Notes: generated by a model not told the origin, from the letters alone. Positions 7,764 to 17,487 are shown, counted from the first letter of the stretch. The stretch: DNA of 47,732 bases from Pirellulaceae bacterium (GCA_023382975.1 JAHDXO010000071.1:1-47732), one strand, 5' to 3'. A program made the numbers and translations.

Positions 7764-9116
7764 TTAACGGGTGCCCTGCGCCTCGTCCAGAACCGCGGAA
7801 ACGGTCTCGATACGGCGGATTCGGACGTTGCGGAACTCCACCGGGTCCGAATGCCCGGCGAACCCGAAGTGTCCCCGCGCCAGGTCTTTTCCGGGATGGG
7901 GCCGGTTGCCCATCAATTCCGTCACTTGGCTGAGGTCCGCATTCAGAATCACGTTACCGTTCAACTCGACGCGGATCGTCGGTCCCTGGACGGTTACTTC
8001 CTGAAAATTCCAATGGCCCGTCTCGCGCAAGAATCCGCGGTGAGCTGCTACCATACCGTAGGCGGAACCGTGGTACTGCCGCGGATCGAGCGTAGCGTAT
8101 TTCGAATGCTCCGAATCGAGCACCTGCAATTCGCACATTCCCGTGTACGCCGGGTCGCCCGAGCCCGGATAGCGGATGGCCAAGCCGTTGTTGCCGCCGG
8201 GGGGCAGGCGGAATTCCAGACGCACCACGAAGTCGTCAAACTGCTCGTCCGTGTACAACGTCCCCCCTTTGCCGGGCCGACAGACGATCGCTCCGTCGCG
8301 CACTTCGTAGTTCTCGACGGCGCCGGCCCAGCCCTTCAAATCCTGTCCGTTGAAGACCGGCTGGAAACCGTCCTCGCCGTGCGAAGCCAAGATGCGGTTG
8401 GCTTCGTCCGCCGGAATCTCGCGGACGAAGATGTTGCGCCAGCGGATCTCGCCGCCGTGCGTCTGCAACTGGATCACGCCGCGCGGAAACAGAGGACTCT
8501 TGCGGTCCCAGTAATTTTCCAGGATCGCGTGATTCACCACCAACTGGCCGTTCAGATGAATCGTCGTCCGGGCACCGACCTGAACGATCCGCAAGCGATT
8601 CCACTGGCCGAACGGCTTATCGGCCAGCACCAGCGGATCCTTGCCCGCCGCGCCGGGCGAGTTGTTCCAGAGCCCTCCGGATCCCTTGTCGGCACCGATG
8701 TTCCACTTGCCGCCTTCCTCCGTGAAGTCCCAGATCTGGACCTGAGGCGTCGCCTTCAAGTAGATTCCGCTGTCCGCCTTGGCCACCGTCCGGTAATCGA
8801 TGTGCAGTTCGTAATCGCCGAACTCGCGGTCCGTCGTCAGATAGACTCCGTGACCGTCGTTCACGATTTCGCCGTCTTCCACTCGCCAATGTTCCAACAC
8901 ACTGGCCATATCTGTTTCCCGCTTCCGCGCCCGCTCCTCGTCGCTCATCGAAGCCAATTTGCGAGGATCGAAATGGCCCATACCGTGCCACCCCGAGAGG
9001 TCTTGGCCATTGAACAAGGCCACGAACCCTTCCGGTGGAACGTTGTTCTCCTCCGCCCGCAAAAAAGATCCAGGCAACACGAACAACAACCCCGTCAGCA
9101 AGCAAAATCGATGCAC
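7764..9116 (-). CDS. Secreted protein with two DUF1080 (3-keto-disaccharide hydrolase-like) domains
   Basis: I chose the GTG start at 9116, which has AGGAGA 6 nt upstream and begins a clean signal peptide (VHRFCLLTGLLFVLPGSFLRAEE); an upstream ATG frame would add 25 unlikely residues. The mature ~425-residue protein carries two concanavalin-like DUF1080 domains. The first starts at GFVALFNGQDLSGWHGMG, the second at GFQPVFNGQDLKGWAGAV, and each has the FNGQDLxGW opening typical of the family. Members are secreted and abundant in planctomycetes, and the domain is linked to hydrolysis of 3-keto-glycosides. Its stop is 45 nt before the response-regulator start on the same strand. The substrate is not predictable here. 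Confidence 0.85.
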   Translation of the reverse strand: MHRFCLLTGLLFVLPGSFLRAEENNVPPEGFVALFNGQDLSGWHGMGHFDPRKLASMSDEERARKRETDMASVLEHWRVEDGEIVNDGHGVYLTTDREFGDYELHIDYRTVAKADSGIYLKATPQVQIWDFTEEGGKWNIGADKGSGGLWNNSPGAAGKDPLVLADKPFGQWNRLRIVQVGARTTIHLNGQLVVNHAILENYWDRKSPLFPRGVIQLQTHGGEIRWRNIFVREIPADEANRILASHGEDGFQPVFNGQDLKGWAGAVENYEVRDGAIVCRPGKGGTLYTDEQFDDFVVRLEFRLPPGGNNGLAIRYPGSGDPAYTGMCELQVLDSEHSKYATLDPRQYHGSAYGMVAAHRGFLRETGHWNFQEVTVQGPTIRVELNGNVILNADLSQVTELMGNRPHPGKDLARGHFGFAGHSDPVEFRNVRIRRIETVSAVLDEAQGTR

Positions 9117-9255
9117 GTCACTTCTCCTACGGGTAGCCTTGCCAATCTGACACGAATCAGGAAACCAACATGCTAACTGGAAAAATTCCACCTCGCCAGT
9201 ATTTTCTTCATCCGTTTTTCAATCCGCAAGTCGGAGAGCGTCACGAAAAATCAAC

Positions 9256-9285
9256 AAAAAAAGGGCACCCCCGCAGGGATGCCCT
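9256..9285 (-). terminator. Terminator after the Cys-rich secreted protein gene
   Basis: AGGGCA (9262-9267) and TGCCCT (9280-9285) form a stem, strengthened by an inner CCC/GGG pairing, with a T-run on the minus strand at 9256-9261. It lies 56 nt past the stop of the gene at 9342-9785 and separates it from the DUF1080 gene. Confidence 0.75.
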
Positions 9286-9341
9286 CGATGCGTTGCACTT
9301 GACGCCACCTTGTCGCCGGTTGGCGGCATGCGGCCTTTGCC

Positions 9342-9785
9342 TCAGTCGGCCTTCTTGACTTCAAAGCCCTTGGCAAACGCGGCATCGTTGAACAACAGCG
9401 TCACCCGATCTTCGGCCGACTCGGCCTTCGCTTTGCAGCGGTCGCAGCAGAAACAGACCTTGACGCCTGCCACTTCAATCGCCGTCTCAGGATTCAACTT
9501 GCCGCCTGAAAACGGGCACTTGACCAATTTGGCCTGCTTGCTGGCCACCAACTGATGGTTGGCCTTTGCCGCAAACTTGCTCGAGTCCTTCGTGAACGCC
9601 CCGGCGCAGTTGCCGCAACAAAACGCGACCTTGCCTCCCTTGTAATCGACCGTGCAGTCCTTGTTGACCGCTTTGCCAGACACCGGACAAACGACCTTTG
9701 CCTCACTCCCTTCCTCGGCTTGGCTGAACAAGGCCAAATGCACTACCAGAAAACCACCCGCAAAGACTGCCATCAACTTCGACAT
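9342..9785 (-). CDS. Small secreted protein with duplicated CPxSG...CCxxC metal-binding motif (YHS/TRASH-like)
   Basis: The 147-residue protein starts at MSKLMAVF, preceded by GAAAGGGCG. A signal peptide spans ~1-22 (VFAGGFLVVHLALFSQA). The mature part contains the same module twice: CPVSGK at 33-38 with FCCGNC at 55-60, and CPFSGG at 90-95 with CFCCDRC at 111-117. This spacing resembles the YHS/TRASH family of treble-clef, metal-binding periplasmic domains. Proteins of this type occur widely in planctomycetes; roles in copper or heavy-metal handling are suspected but not shown. It is monocistronic, with its own promoter and terminator. Confidence 0.75.
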   Translation of the reverse strand: MSKLMAVFAGGFLVVHLALFSQAEEGSEAKVVCPVSGKAVNKDCTVDYKGGKVAFCCGNCAGAFTKDSSKFAAKANHQLVASKQAKLVKCPFSGGKLNPETAIEVAGVKVCFCCDRCKAKAESAEDRVTLLFNDAAFAKGFEVKKAD

Positions 9786-9857
9786 GAATCGCCCTTTCTC
9801 AATTGGAGCCAACAGATTGAATCATTCGCCAAAGAACCGCTCGCCCGCTATTTTGGA

Positions 9858-9886
9858 ATAGCAAACAGTTCTGTTAGACGAGCCAA
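9858..9886 (-). promoter_or_regulatory. Candidate sigma-70 promoter for the Cys-rich secreted protein
   Basis: On the minus strand, TTGGCT (9881-9886) and TGCTAT (9858-9863) are 17 nt apart. This predicts a start near 9850 and a leader of about 65 nt. The fit to consensus is moderate. Confidence 0.35.
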
Positions 9887-10045
9887 AACAGAGTCAGGAT
9901 ACACGATTTCTGACGTGGCGTGCAAGATGCAACTCCGAGAATTTTGTGATGGGATCGGCATCCGCGGCTCGGAACGGACCCCGCCGATGATAGGTTGCCG
10001 TTTCGTCGCCGTTCGGATTCGACCATCATTCCGCAGTGGCAGCGG

Positions 10046-13000
10046 TCACGCCTGCGCTGGCAAGGGCTGGTCCATCGCGGGCAGGATCGCGTTGATCGTC
10101 TCGGCCAACGCTTTCGGACGTACTGGCTTGGACACGTAACCATCCATTCCGGCGGCCAAACAGCGTTCGCGGTCGCCTTTCAGCGCATAAGCCGTCATCG
10201 CGATGATCGGCGTATGACGCTGCAGCGATTGCTCGCGGAGTCGAATTTGCCGCGTTGCTTCCAAGCCGTCCATCTCCGGCATCTGAACATCCATCAGAAC
10301 CAGATCGAAGGATTCCGCCTCCAACGCCTCGACGGCTTTCCGACCGTCGTTGACGACCGTGACGTCGTGCCCTTGTCGTTCCAACAGGGAGACGGCCAAC
10401 TTCTGGTTGACCAAGCTGTCCTCGGCCAGCAGGATCTTCAGCGGGCGGCAGCCGGGCTCGGGGGGCTCCGGCGCCGGTTTCACGGATTCGTCAATACGTG
10501 CCACCCCCAAAGCGACCAGAATCGCCTCGAACAACTCCGACTGTTTGGCCGGCTTGATCAAGTACGCGGAGATTCCCAGATCCTGGCAGCGACCGAGATC
10601 TTCGGGATGGTCGCCCGAGGTCAGCATAACGATGGCCGGTCCCCGTGAGAGCGGATCGGATTTGATGCGCTCGACCAGGGCAAAGCCGTCGGTTCCGGGC
10701 ATGTGGACGTCGGTCAGCATCAACGGATAAGGCTGGCCCACAACCTTCGCACGCTGCAATTCTTCCCACGCCTCTTCGGCGCTGGAGACCAGCACGGGAA
10801 GAAACTGCCAACTCCGCAGCACTTCGTCCAGGATGCGGCGATTCGTGGTGTTGTCGTCCACCACCAGTACTTGGAGGCCGTGGATGCCCGCTAACTCGGC
10901 CCGCGGGCGATGGGCCAATGCTTCGCAGCCGATTTCCAGATGGACGGTGAAGTGGAAACTGCTCCCGACGCCTGGTTCGCTCTCCAACCAGATTCGCCCG
11001 CCCATCAGTTCGGTCAACCGTTGGCAGATCGTCAAGCCCAGTCCGGTACCGCCGTAGCGCCGGGTCGAAGAACTGTCCGCTTGCTCGAACATCTCGAAAA
11101 TGGCGGCTTGCCGATTCTTGGGAATTCCGATCCCCGTATCGCGGACGGTGAAGTGCAACACCACATCGTCCGCGTTCCGGGATTCCCGTTGAACATCCAG
11201 AACCACCTCGCCCCGGTCGGTGAACTTCAAAGCGTTGCCGACCAGATTGATGATGATCTGCCGCAGGCGGTTGGCGTCGCCGATGGCCAAACGCGGAACG
11301 TCGGGATGAATGCGGCAAGCCAGTTCCAACTCCCGCTGGTTGGCGCGGGTGGCGAAGGACTTCATCGTATCGCCCACCTGCTCCCACAGGTCGAAGGGGG
11401 CGCGTTCGAGCGTCAGCTTGCCCGCTTCGATCTTCGAGAAGTCCAGGATGTCATTGATCACCGACAGCAACGCTTCGCCCGAATCCTTGACGATTGTCAG
11501 GAATTCGTGCTGCTGCGGCGTGACCTGGGTGTCCAGCAGCAATTCGCTCATCCCGATCACGGCGTTCAGCGGCGTCCGGATTTCGTGGCTCATGTTCGCC
11601 AGGAAGCTGCTCTTGGCCCGGTTGGCCGCTTCGGCCGCCTCCTTGGCCGCCTGCAACGCTTCGGCCGTCTGCTTCTGTTCGGTGATATCCCGCGAAAGAC
11701 CGAACGTGCCGATGATCCTTCCGGATTCGTCCAACAGCGGCATCTTGGTCGTCAGGGCCCACGTAACGCGGCCATCGGGCCAGGTTTCCTTCTCCTGCAG
11801 GTCAACGACCGGCTCTCCCGTCTGCACGATCCGCCGTTCGTCGGCCATCGCTCGTTCCGCGTGTTCCGCTGCGAAGAAATCCCGATCGGACATGCCGATG
11901 GCCTCCGCCGGATCGGCCAGCCCAAACATCGCGCCCATCGCCCGGTTGATCCGCAGGAATCGGCTGTTGCTGTCCTTGAAGTAGATCGCGTGCGGCAGAT
12001 GGTCCATCAGCGTATGCAGCAGATACCGCTCGTGCTGCAATTCTTCGTTAGCGCTGCGCAATTCGGCCGTCCGTTGATCGACCCGCAATTCCAGTTCGTC
12101 GCGCGCTTCGCGCAACGCTTCATCCGCTCGTTTCCGCTGGATCAACCGCCACATTCCTTGGGCGAGCAACGTCAGTTGCCGCACGTCGGATTCGTCGTAC
12201 GGTTCGGTTTTGTTCCCAACGCCGGACACGGCGACGATCCGGTCGCCTTCGAAAATGGGGACGTTCATGTGCCGCCGCACCGTCACGTGGCCCGTCGGAT
12301 AACCCTTTTTCCAGGGACTGGGCGCCGCATAGTCGTTGGTGATCACGGGCTGGCGCTGCCGCACCGCTTCGCCCCACAACCCGGTCGTGACCACCGGATA
12401 CTCGATCGGCTTGTTGATGATCGCACACTCTTTCATGGCCGTCTTGGACCACGAGTGCATGATCAACACGCTTTCATCCTCGGTCGTGAACGCCAAGTAG
12501 CCAATCTCGCTCTGCGTCAGCCGGACGGCTTCCTCCAGAGCGAAATCCGTGATCTGTTGCAGCGTCGCGTCGGTCATCTGGCCCAGTTGCAACAGCGCTT
12601 CCAATCGGGACCGTTCCAACCGCAGCGACTGCTCGGCGAGTTGCCGCTGATCATCGATCTCCAGACTGTACAGAGCCAAGCCGAGATCGCCCGCCAGCTC
12701 CAGGACTAACGATTCCTCCTGAGCGTCGATCGCCAGCTCCGTGGCCGGTTCCGCGATCATCAGGCCGTACACACAGTCCCGATACTCCAGCCGTGTCGCC
12801 AACGCTGGATGCGAGGCGCCGCCTTCCGAACGTGCGCCCAACACCAGGGACGCGGCGCGCGGCACGGTGGCGACTCGGTTTTGGGCGAGCAGTTCGCGGC
12901 CCTGATCACTCCATCGGCCTTCGCGTCCCGGCAGCACAACGGAGTCGAAACGCCCGTCGGTTCCCGCTTGCTGGTGATCGACCAGCCGCAGCGAATCGTC

Positions 13001-13936
13001 CAACCGGCCGATCCACACGCCACGATACGCACCTCCCTGGACCATCGCCCGGCATGCGGCCTCCAGCAAACGCGGAACGTCCTTTTCGCGAGAGATCAAC
13101 TGATTCACGTTGCGAATCGCGCTGATCACGGCCGTCAACCGTTCGCTGCGCCGCGCGGTCTGTTGGCGCTGAATCAACCGACACACGCTTTGCATCAGCA
13201 CAGACAAGTGTGGAACATCCGATTCGTCGTAGGCCCGCGGTTTGTCCACCATGCCGACCACCGCCACGATCCGGTCGCCGTCCAGGACGGGCATGTGCAA
13301 GCAGTTCCGAAACCGGGATCCGCCCGCAACAACGACGTCGTTCACAGTCACCAGTCGCCGCTGCCGGACGGCTTCCCTCCACATGCCGTTCTGGACCCAG
13401 GTTTCGGCCAATGCCTTCTGGTCCGAGGCCCTGGTTTCGTTCGGTTGTTCGCGCCAACCGTACCACGCCTGGAGCGACTCGTCCTCGTTCAGCATGGCTA
13501 GATACGCCAATCGGCTGCGAGTCAAACTCGCACCTTCGCGCAACGCCAATTCGGCCAATTGTCCAGCATCGGCATCCGCCTCCGCCGTCCGTTCTAGATT
13601 CAGCAACGTTTCGAGCCGCTGTCGCTGGGCGCGGAGCGTGTCCGCGGACCGTTGCAACGCGGCGAAAATGGGCCACATGCCGAGCAGACTCGCCAGCAAG
13701 ACCACCGATATCGTCAGACCCACCAGCTCGAACGCCAAGTCCGAGGAAAACGTCGGATCGCCCGCCACGATGCGGAACAACGGGACACTGCGGCGAGCGA
13801 TCATCAGCAAGACCGCCAACACCAGCAGGCTCCACGCCCACTTCCTGCCAGTCAACCAGATCATCCGCAACGCCACCGCGGCTACGGCCAATTGCACGAG
13901 CGTTGCGCTTACCAGCACCAGTTTGACGAGCAACAT
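10046..13936 (-). CDS. Large hybrid sensor histidine kinase (TM-GAF-GAF-GAF-PAS-HisKA-HATPase-REC-REC)
   Basis: I start at MLLVKLVLVS (1296 residues), with GGGAG 9-10 nt upstream. Three hydrophobic segments occupy ~3-95. Then follow a GAF_2-type domain (~110-260), a more divergent GAF (~265-430), a second GAF_2-type domain (~445-605, similar to the first, e.g. GDRIVAV...YDESDV in both), a coiled linker, and a PAS domain (~640-755). The dimerisation/phospho-acceptor motif MSHEIRTPLNAVIG has its His at ~784. Next come the HATPase boxes (NLVGNALKF, DTGIGIP, GGTGLGL) and two receivers with acceptor Asp at ~1076 (LTDVHMPG) and ~1216 (LMDVQMPEMDG). The architecture resembles BarA-like hybrid kinases but has no HPt domain, so phosphotransfer must use a separate protein. 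No cognate regulator is adjacent. Confidence 0.92.
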   Translation of the reverse strand: MLLVKLVLVSATLVQLAVAAVALRMIWLTGRKWAWSLLVLAVLLMIARRSVPLFRIVAGDPTFSSDLAFELVGLTISVVLLASLLGMWPIFAALQRSADTLRAQRQRLETLLNLERTAEADADAGQLAELALREGASLTRSRLAYLAMLNEDESLQAWYGWREQPNETRASDQKALAETWVQNGMWREAVRQRRLVTVNDVVVAGGSRFRNCLHMPVLDGDRIVAVVGMVDKPRAYDESDVPHLSVLMQSVCRLIQRQQTARRSERLTAVISAIRNVNQLISREKDVPRLLEAACRAMVQGGAYRGVWIGRLDDSLRLVDHQQAGTDGRFDSVVLPGREGRWSDQGRELLAQNRVATVPRAASLVLGARSEGGASHPALATRLEYRDCVYGLMIAEPATELAIDAQEESLVLELAGDLGLALYSLEIDDQRQLAEQSLRLERSRLEALLQLGQMTDATLQQITDFALEEAVRLTQSEIGYLAFTTEDESVLIMHSWSKTAMKECAIINKPIEYPVVTTGLWGEAVRQRQPVITNDYAAPSPWKKGYPTGHVTVRRHMNVPIFEGDRIVAVSGVGNKTEPYDESDVRQLTLLAQGMWRLIQRKRADEALREARDELELRVDQRTAELRSANEELQHERYLLHTLMDHLPHAIYFKDSNSRFLRINRAMGAMFGLADPAEAIGMSDRDFFAAEHAERAMADERRIVQTGEPVVDLQEKETWPDGRVTWALTTKMPLLDESGRIIGTFGLSRDITEQKQTAEALQAAKEAAEAANRAKSSFLANMSHEIRTPLNAVIGMSELLLDTQVTPQQHEFLTIVKDSGEALLSVINDILDFSKIEAGKLTLERAPFDLWEQVGDTMKSFATRANQRELELACRIHPDVPRLAIGDANRLRQIIINLVGNALKFTDRGEVVLDVQRESRNADDVVLHFTVRDTGIGIPKNRQAAIFEMFEQADSSSTRRYGGTGLGLTICQRLTELMGGRIWLESEPGVGSSFHFTVHLEIGCEALAHRPRAELAGIHGLQVLVVDDNTTNRRILDEVLRSWQFLPVLVSSAEEAWEELQRAKVVGQPYPLMLTDVHMPGTDGFALVERIKSDPLSRGPAIVMLTSGDHPEDLGRCQDLGISAYLIKPAKQSELFEAILVALGVARIDESVKPAPEPPEPGCRPLKILLAEDSLVNQKLAVSLLERQGHDVTVVNDGRKAVEALEAESFDLVLMDVQMPEMDGLEATRQIRLREQSLQRHTPIIAMTAYALKGDRERCLAAGMDGYVSKPVRPKALAETINAILPAMDQPLPAQA

Positions 13937-14351
13937 CCCGTTGGACTCCCTCTGCAAAAGGCCAGCAACCGGAGACGAGGCACCACCTATTCTAGGCGAT
14001 TTGCAGGAAAAGCACCTCCCCCTATATCCTCAAATCTCGATCACGGAGCCGTGAGAGAAAGCTCCGCAGGAAATCGTCCACACCAGCGAGGACTTGTTCC
14101 TTGCGCGACCGACGGCGGCCAGATGCGACAACGCGGATCATACGAAAGCGGTCAACGCCCTCTCGAGCATTGCTACCGCCGCAGTCCGTCGCGGTCCGAA
14201 TTGCCGCTTGAAGTGCCTCGAAGCGTGAATGATCCGACGAGGCCTGATGGTGCCCGTTGCCACCAGGCCGCGGTTTACCGGCTGTCGGGTCTGGTGTACT
14301 CTAAACGATCTGCCGATTCGAAATCGATGTCATCCTCTCCGGAGTCCCCGC
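13937..14351. other. Divergent intergenic region
   Basis: This 415-nt gap separates the hybrid kinase (minus) from the oxidoreductase (plus). It holds a 14-bp palindrome TCACGGAGCCGTGA at 14041-14054 and a TAGAAT box upstream of the kinase, but I see no paired promoter elements good enough to annotate. No open frame looks coding. Confidence 0.4.
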
Positions 14352-15668
14352 ATGAAACCCAACCAATTTTCCCGTCGTTCGTTTCTGTTGTCGTCCGCCG
14401 CCAGCGGAGCGATGATTCCGTATTGCTTCAGTTCGGACTCGGCGGCGCAAAGTCTGCCGAAGTCGAAGAACGACCGATTCGGCATCGGCACGATCGGCAT
14501 GAGGTATCAAGGCACCGTGAACACCGATCATGCCGTCGCGTTCGGCGACGTGGTGGCGATCTGCGACGTCGACCGGGAGATCGGCGACAAAGCGGTCGAG
14601 CATTTCGGCGGCAAGGCGACACTGTACGAGGACTACCGCAAGCTGCTGGAACGCCCGGACGTCGATGTCGTGTTTATCGGCGCGCCCGACCACTGGCATA
14701 CCGCGATGGCGATCGCCGCCTGCCAGGCGGGCAAGGACGTGTATTGCGAAAAGCCGCTGACGCTGACCGTGGACGAAGGAAGACTGCTGGTCCGCGTGGT
14801 CCGCGAAACGGGACGTGTGTTGCAAGTTGGTTCGCGGTACCGTAGCGACCACATCGAACGACTGGCGTGCGAGACCGTGGCGGCCGGTCGGCTGGGCCGT
14901 CTGAAACGGGCCGTGGTAGGCGTCGGCAAGAACCCGACGGGCGGGCCTTTTGCGACCGAAGATCCGCCGCCGCATCTGAACTGGGATCTGTGGCTCGGCC
15001 AGGCTCCGCTGGTTCCCTTCACCAAGGAACGCTGCCACTTCACGTTCCGCTGGTGGTACGAGTACGCGGGCGGCAAGATGGCCGATATCGGAGCGCACTT
15101 CCTGGACTTGGCTCAGTGGGGGCTGGGCGTGCAACACACCGGGCCGGTCGAGATCGAAGCCAACGCCCGTTTTCCCTCGGTGGAAAACGGCTACAACGTG
15201 GCGACGGAGTTCGAAGTCCGCATGAAATACGCGGGGGGTGTCGAGTTGCTGACGGGCGACAGCCTGCCGGGCGGCGTGCGGTTCGAGGGCGAACTGGGCT
15301 GGCTTCACGGCCGCAAAGGTGAGATCAACGGCCAGCCATTCGATCTGCTCTCCGACGCCCCCATCCCGCGCGACCAGTACCGGTTGTACGCGCACGACAA
15401 TCTCGACCGGCCGCTGCGGACCGGCAAGCCGGGCCAATTGGACAACCATGTGGGCAACTTCTTCGACTGCGTGCGCAGCCGCCAGACACCGCTGTCGGAC
15501 ATTGCCAGCCAGAACCGCGCGGCGAATTTGTGTCATCTGGGCAACATCGCCCAACGGCTGGGCCGGAAGCTGCGTTGGGATCCGGTCCAGGAACGGTTCG
15601 TCGACGACGAGGAAGCCAACCGCTTGCTGAGCCGACCGCAGCGGAAAGGCTACGAGATCCACGTGTGA
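14352..15668 (+). CDS. Gfo/Idh/MocA-family oxidoreductase, twin-arginine exported
   Basis: The start at MKPNQFSRRSF (438 residues) has GGAG 8 nt upstream. The open frame extends further 5' but those residues are not protein-like. The N-terminus is a Tat signal (SRRSFLLSSAASGAM). An NAD(P)-binding Rossmann fold follows (VVAICDVD near 65), with the family EKP motif in DVYCEKPLTLTVDEG and the C-terminal alpha/beta substrate domain with WWYEYAGGKMADIGAHFLDL. Such enzymes oxidise or reduce sugars and sugar derivatives with a bound nicotinamide cofactor; Tat export after folding with cofactor is typical in planctomycetes. The substrate is unknown. The sulfatase lies 212 nt downstream on the same strand, suggesting a role in carbohydrate breakdown. 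Confidence 0.9.
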   Translation: MKPNQFSRRSFLLSSAASGAMIPYCFSSDSAAQSLPKSKNDRFGIGTIGMRYQGTVNTDHAVAFGDVVAICDVDREIGDKAVEHFGGKATLYEDYRKLLERPDVDVVFIGAPDHWHTAMAIAACQAGKDVYCEKPLTLTVDEGRLLVRVVRETGRVLQVGSRYRSDHIERLACETVAAGRLGRLKRAVVGVGKNPTGGPFATEDPPPHLNWDLWLGQAPLVPFTKERCHFTFRWWYEYAGGKMADIGAHFLDLAQWGLGVQHTGPVEIEANARFPSVENGYNVATEFEVRMKYAGGVELLTGDSLPGGVRFEGELGWLHGRKGEINGQPFDLLSDAPIPRDQYRLYAHDNLDRPLRTGKPGQLDNHVGNFFDCVRSRQTPLSDIASQNRAANLCHLGNIAQRLGRKLRWDPVQERFVDDEEANRLLSRPQRKGYEIHV

Positions 15669-15879
15669 ACGCGGACTGTTTCAGAGTTTCTCAGCGGATC
15701 AAATGCCAATCGATTTTGGCGTCAAAGTGCGGCCTGCTTGAGCAGGCTGGGTGGATGCTCTATGCTTGAAACCGATGGCTGCCCCCGCCGACCTTGTTCG
15801 AGAAGCGATCGGGCTCGCGCGGCTTGGGGCCAGAAGAGGTTGGACTGCCAACGAACGTTACTCTAGCAAGGAGTCTGAG

Positions 15880-17367
15880 ATGCCCAGATCCGTCGCGCTA
15901 CTCGCCCTGCTCGTCGTCGGATTGTTCCTGCCCGCCGCGTCGCGGGCCGATTCCCTGGCCGGATCGCGGCCGAACATCGTCTTGATGATCACCGATGATC
16001 AGGGTTATCCGCCGATCGGACGTCATGGTCATCCGTGGATCGAAACACCCAACCTGGACCAACTGTACGACACGAGCATCCGGTTCACCCGGTTCCTGGT
16101 CAGTCCCACCTGTTCGCCCACTCGCTCGGCCCTGATGACTGGCCGCCATCCGATGCGCAACGGCGTGACGCACACCATCCTGGAACGCGAACGCCTGACG
16201 TTGGAGGCCACGACACTGCCGCAGGTTCTGAAGACGGTCGGCTACACTAGCGGCATCTTCGGCAAGTGGCACCTAGGCGACGAGGAGTCGTATCAGCCGC
16301 ATCGACGGGGCTTTGACGAAGCGTTCATCCACGGCGCCGGCGGGATCGGGCAAGCGTACAACTGTAGTTGTGCCGACGCGCCGGACAACAAGTACTTTGA
16401 CCCCGTCGTTCGCCACAACGGCACATTCGTCAAGACGCACGGGTTTTGCACCGACGTTTTCTTCGCGGGAGCGATCGACTGGATCCGACAGGTCAAGGAC
16501 CGGGATCCCCCGTTTTTCGCCTACATCACCACCAACGCGCCCCACGGCCCCTTCATCGCGCCGCCCGCGAACGCCCAACGGTTCACCGATCTCGGATTCG
16601 GCGAGCAGCAGGCCGGTTTCTACGGCATGATCGAGAACATCGACGAGAACGTCGGCCGGTTGATGAACAAGCTGGCCGAATGGCGGCTGCTCGAGAACAC
16701 GCTGGTCATCTTCATGTCGGACAACGGCATGACGGGCGGCGGGTCGGGGAAGAACGTAATCGGCCGGACCGCCGACGGCAAGGAACTGGTGTTCTACAAC
16801 GCGGACATGAAAGGCTTGAAGGGCAGCGTGGACGAGGGCGGCGTGCGAGTCCCGTTTTTCCTGCGCTGGGACAGTCGGATCAAGCCGGGCCGCGACATCG
16901 ACCGAATCGCCGCGCATCTGGATCTGCTGCCCACCTTGGCCGAACTCGCTGGAGCTTCGACGCCACCCGGACAAGTTGAGGGCCGCAGTCTGCTGCCGCT
17001 GATCGAGAACGCCGACGCGACTTGGCCCGACCGCTATCTTTTTTCTCATCAGGGACGTTGGCCGACCGGCGCCGAACCCAACGATTTCCAGTGGCAGAAC
17101 TTCGCCGTCCGCAATCAGCGGTTTCGTCTGGTCGGCAGGAACCAACTGTACGACATGCAACGCGATCCGAGCCAGACCAGCAACGTGATCCAGGATCATC
17201 CGCAGGTAGCCGAGGCGATGCTCGCCGCCTACGACGCTTGGTGGAAAGAAACCAGGCCCATGATGGTCAACGAAAACGTTCCCATGTCCCCGACCCGACC
17301 ATTCCACGAAGCGTACAGAAAGCAGATGGAAACGACCGGCATCCCGGACTGGAAGCCGGCCGAATAA
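15880..17367 (+). CDS. Secreted Cys-type arylsulfatase family protein
   Basis: The start at MPRSVALLALL (495 residues) has AAGGAG 7 nt upstream; the frame is open earlier but not protein-like. The signal peptide covers ~1-22. The catalytic domain opens with NIVLMITDDQG (metal-binding D39/D40). The sulfatase signature CSPTR is at 78-82, where C78 would be converted to formylglycine by a formylglycine-generating enzyme, followed by LMTGRHPMRNG. Further hallmarks are GKWHLGD and FMSDNG. It hydrolyses sulfate esters, probably of a sulfated polysaccharide, in the periplasm or outside the cell; specificity cannot be read. Planctomycetes encode very many such enzymes. The downstream ferredoxin gene lies 120 nt away. 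Confidence 0.93.
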   Translation: MPRSVALLALLVVGLFLPAASRADSLAGSRPNIVLMITDDQGYPPIGRHGHPWIETPNLDQLYDTSIRFTRFLVSPTCSPTRSALMTGRHPMRNGVTHTILERERLTLEATTLPQVLKTVGYTSGIFGKWHLGDEESYQPHRRGFDEAFIHGAGGIGQAYNCSCADAPDNKYFDPVVRHNGTFVKTHGFCTDVFFAGAIDWIRQVKDRDPPFFAYITTNAPHGPFIAPPANAQRFTDLGFGEQQAGFYGMIENIDENVGRLMNKLAEWRLLENTLVIFMSDNGMTGGGSGKNVIGRTADGKELVFYNADMKGLKGSVDEGGVRVPFFLRWDSRIKPGRDIDRIAAHLDLLPTLAELAGASTPPGQVEGRSLLPLIENADATWPDRYLFSHQGRWPTGAEPNDFQWQNFAVRNQRFRLVGRNQLYDMQRDPSQTSNVIQDHPQVAEAMLAAYDAWWKETRPMMVNENVPMSPTRPFHEAYRKQMETTGIPDWKPAE

Positions 17368-17380
17368 CGGGCACGCTGTC

Positions 17381-17401
17381 AGTTGTCAGTTGTCAGTTGT
17401 C
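17381..17401. repeat. Three tandem copies of the heptamer AGTTGTC
   Basis: Three perfect head-to-tail copies of a 7-bp unit follow the sulfatase stop directly. There is no hairpin potential. It is probably a small slippage repeat in the intergenic region. Confidence 0.7.
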
Positions 17402-17487
17402 GTGGCCTGCGGGTGCCGAACGCGGGTCAGGCAGTCGGTCGCGCGCCGCCCAATGAAGAGCGAACCCAACCCAGGAGCCCCTTGCCG

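Noticed and set aside
7176..9176. 666-codon plus-strand open frame
   Set aside because: Antisense to the response-regulator/ATPase and DUF1080 genes, both of which carry clear family motifs; the antisense product has none.
10910..12709. 599-codon plus-strand open frame inside the hybrid kinase
   Set aside because: High-GC antisense shadow; the kinase frame has all expected motifs.
14301..15662. 453-codon minus-strand open frame
   Set aside because: Shadow of the Gfo/Idh/MocA oxidoreductase gene, which has a Tat signal and a ribosome-binding site.
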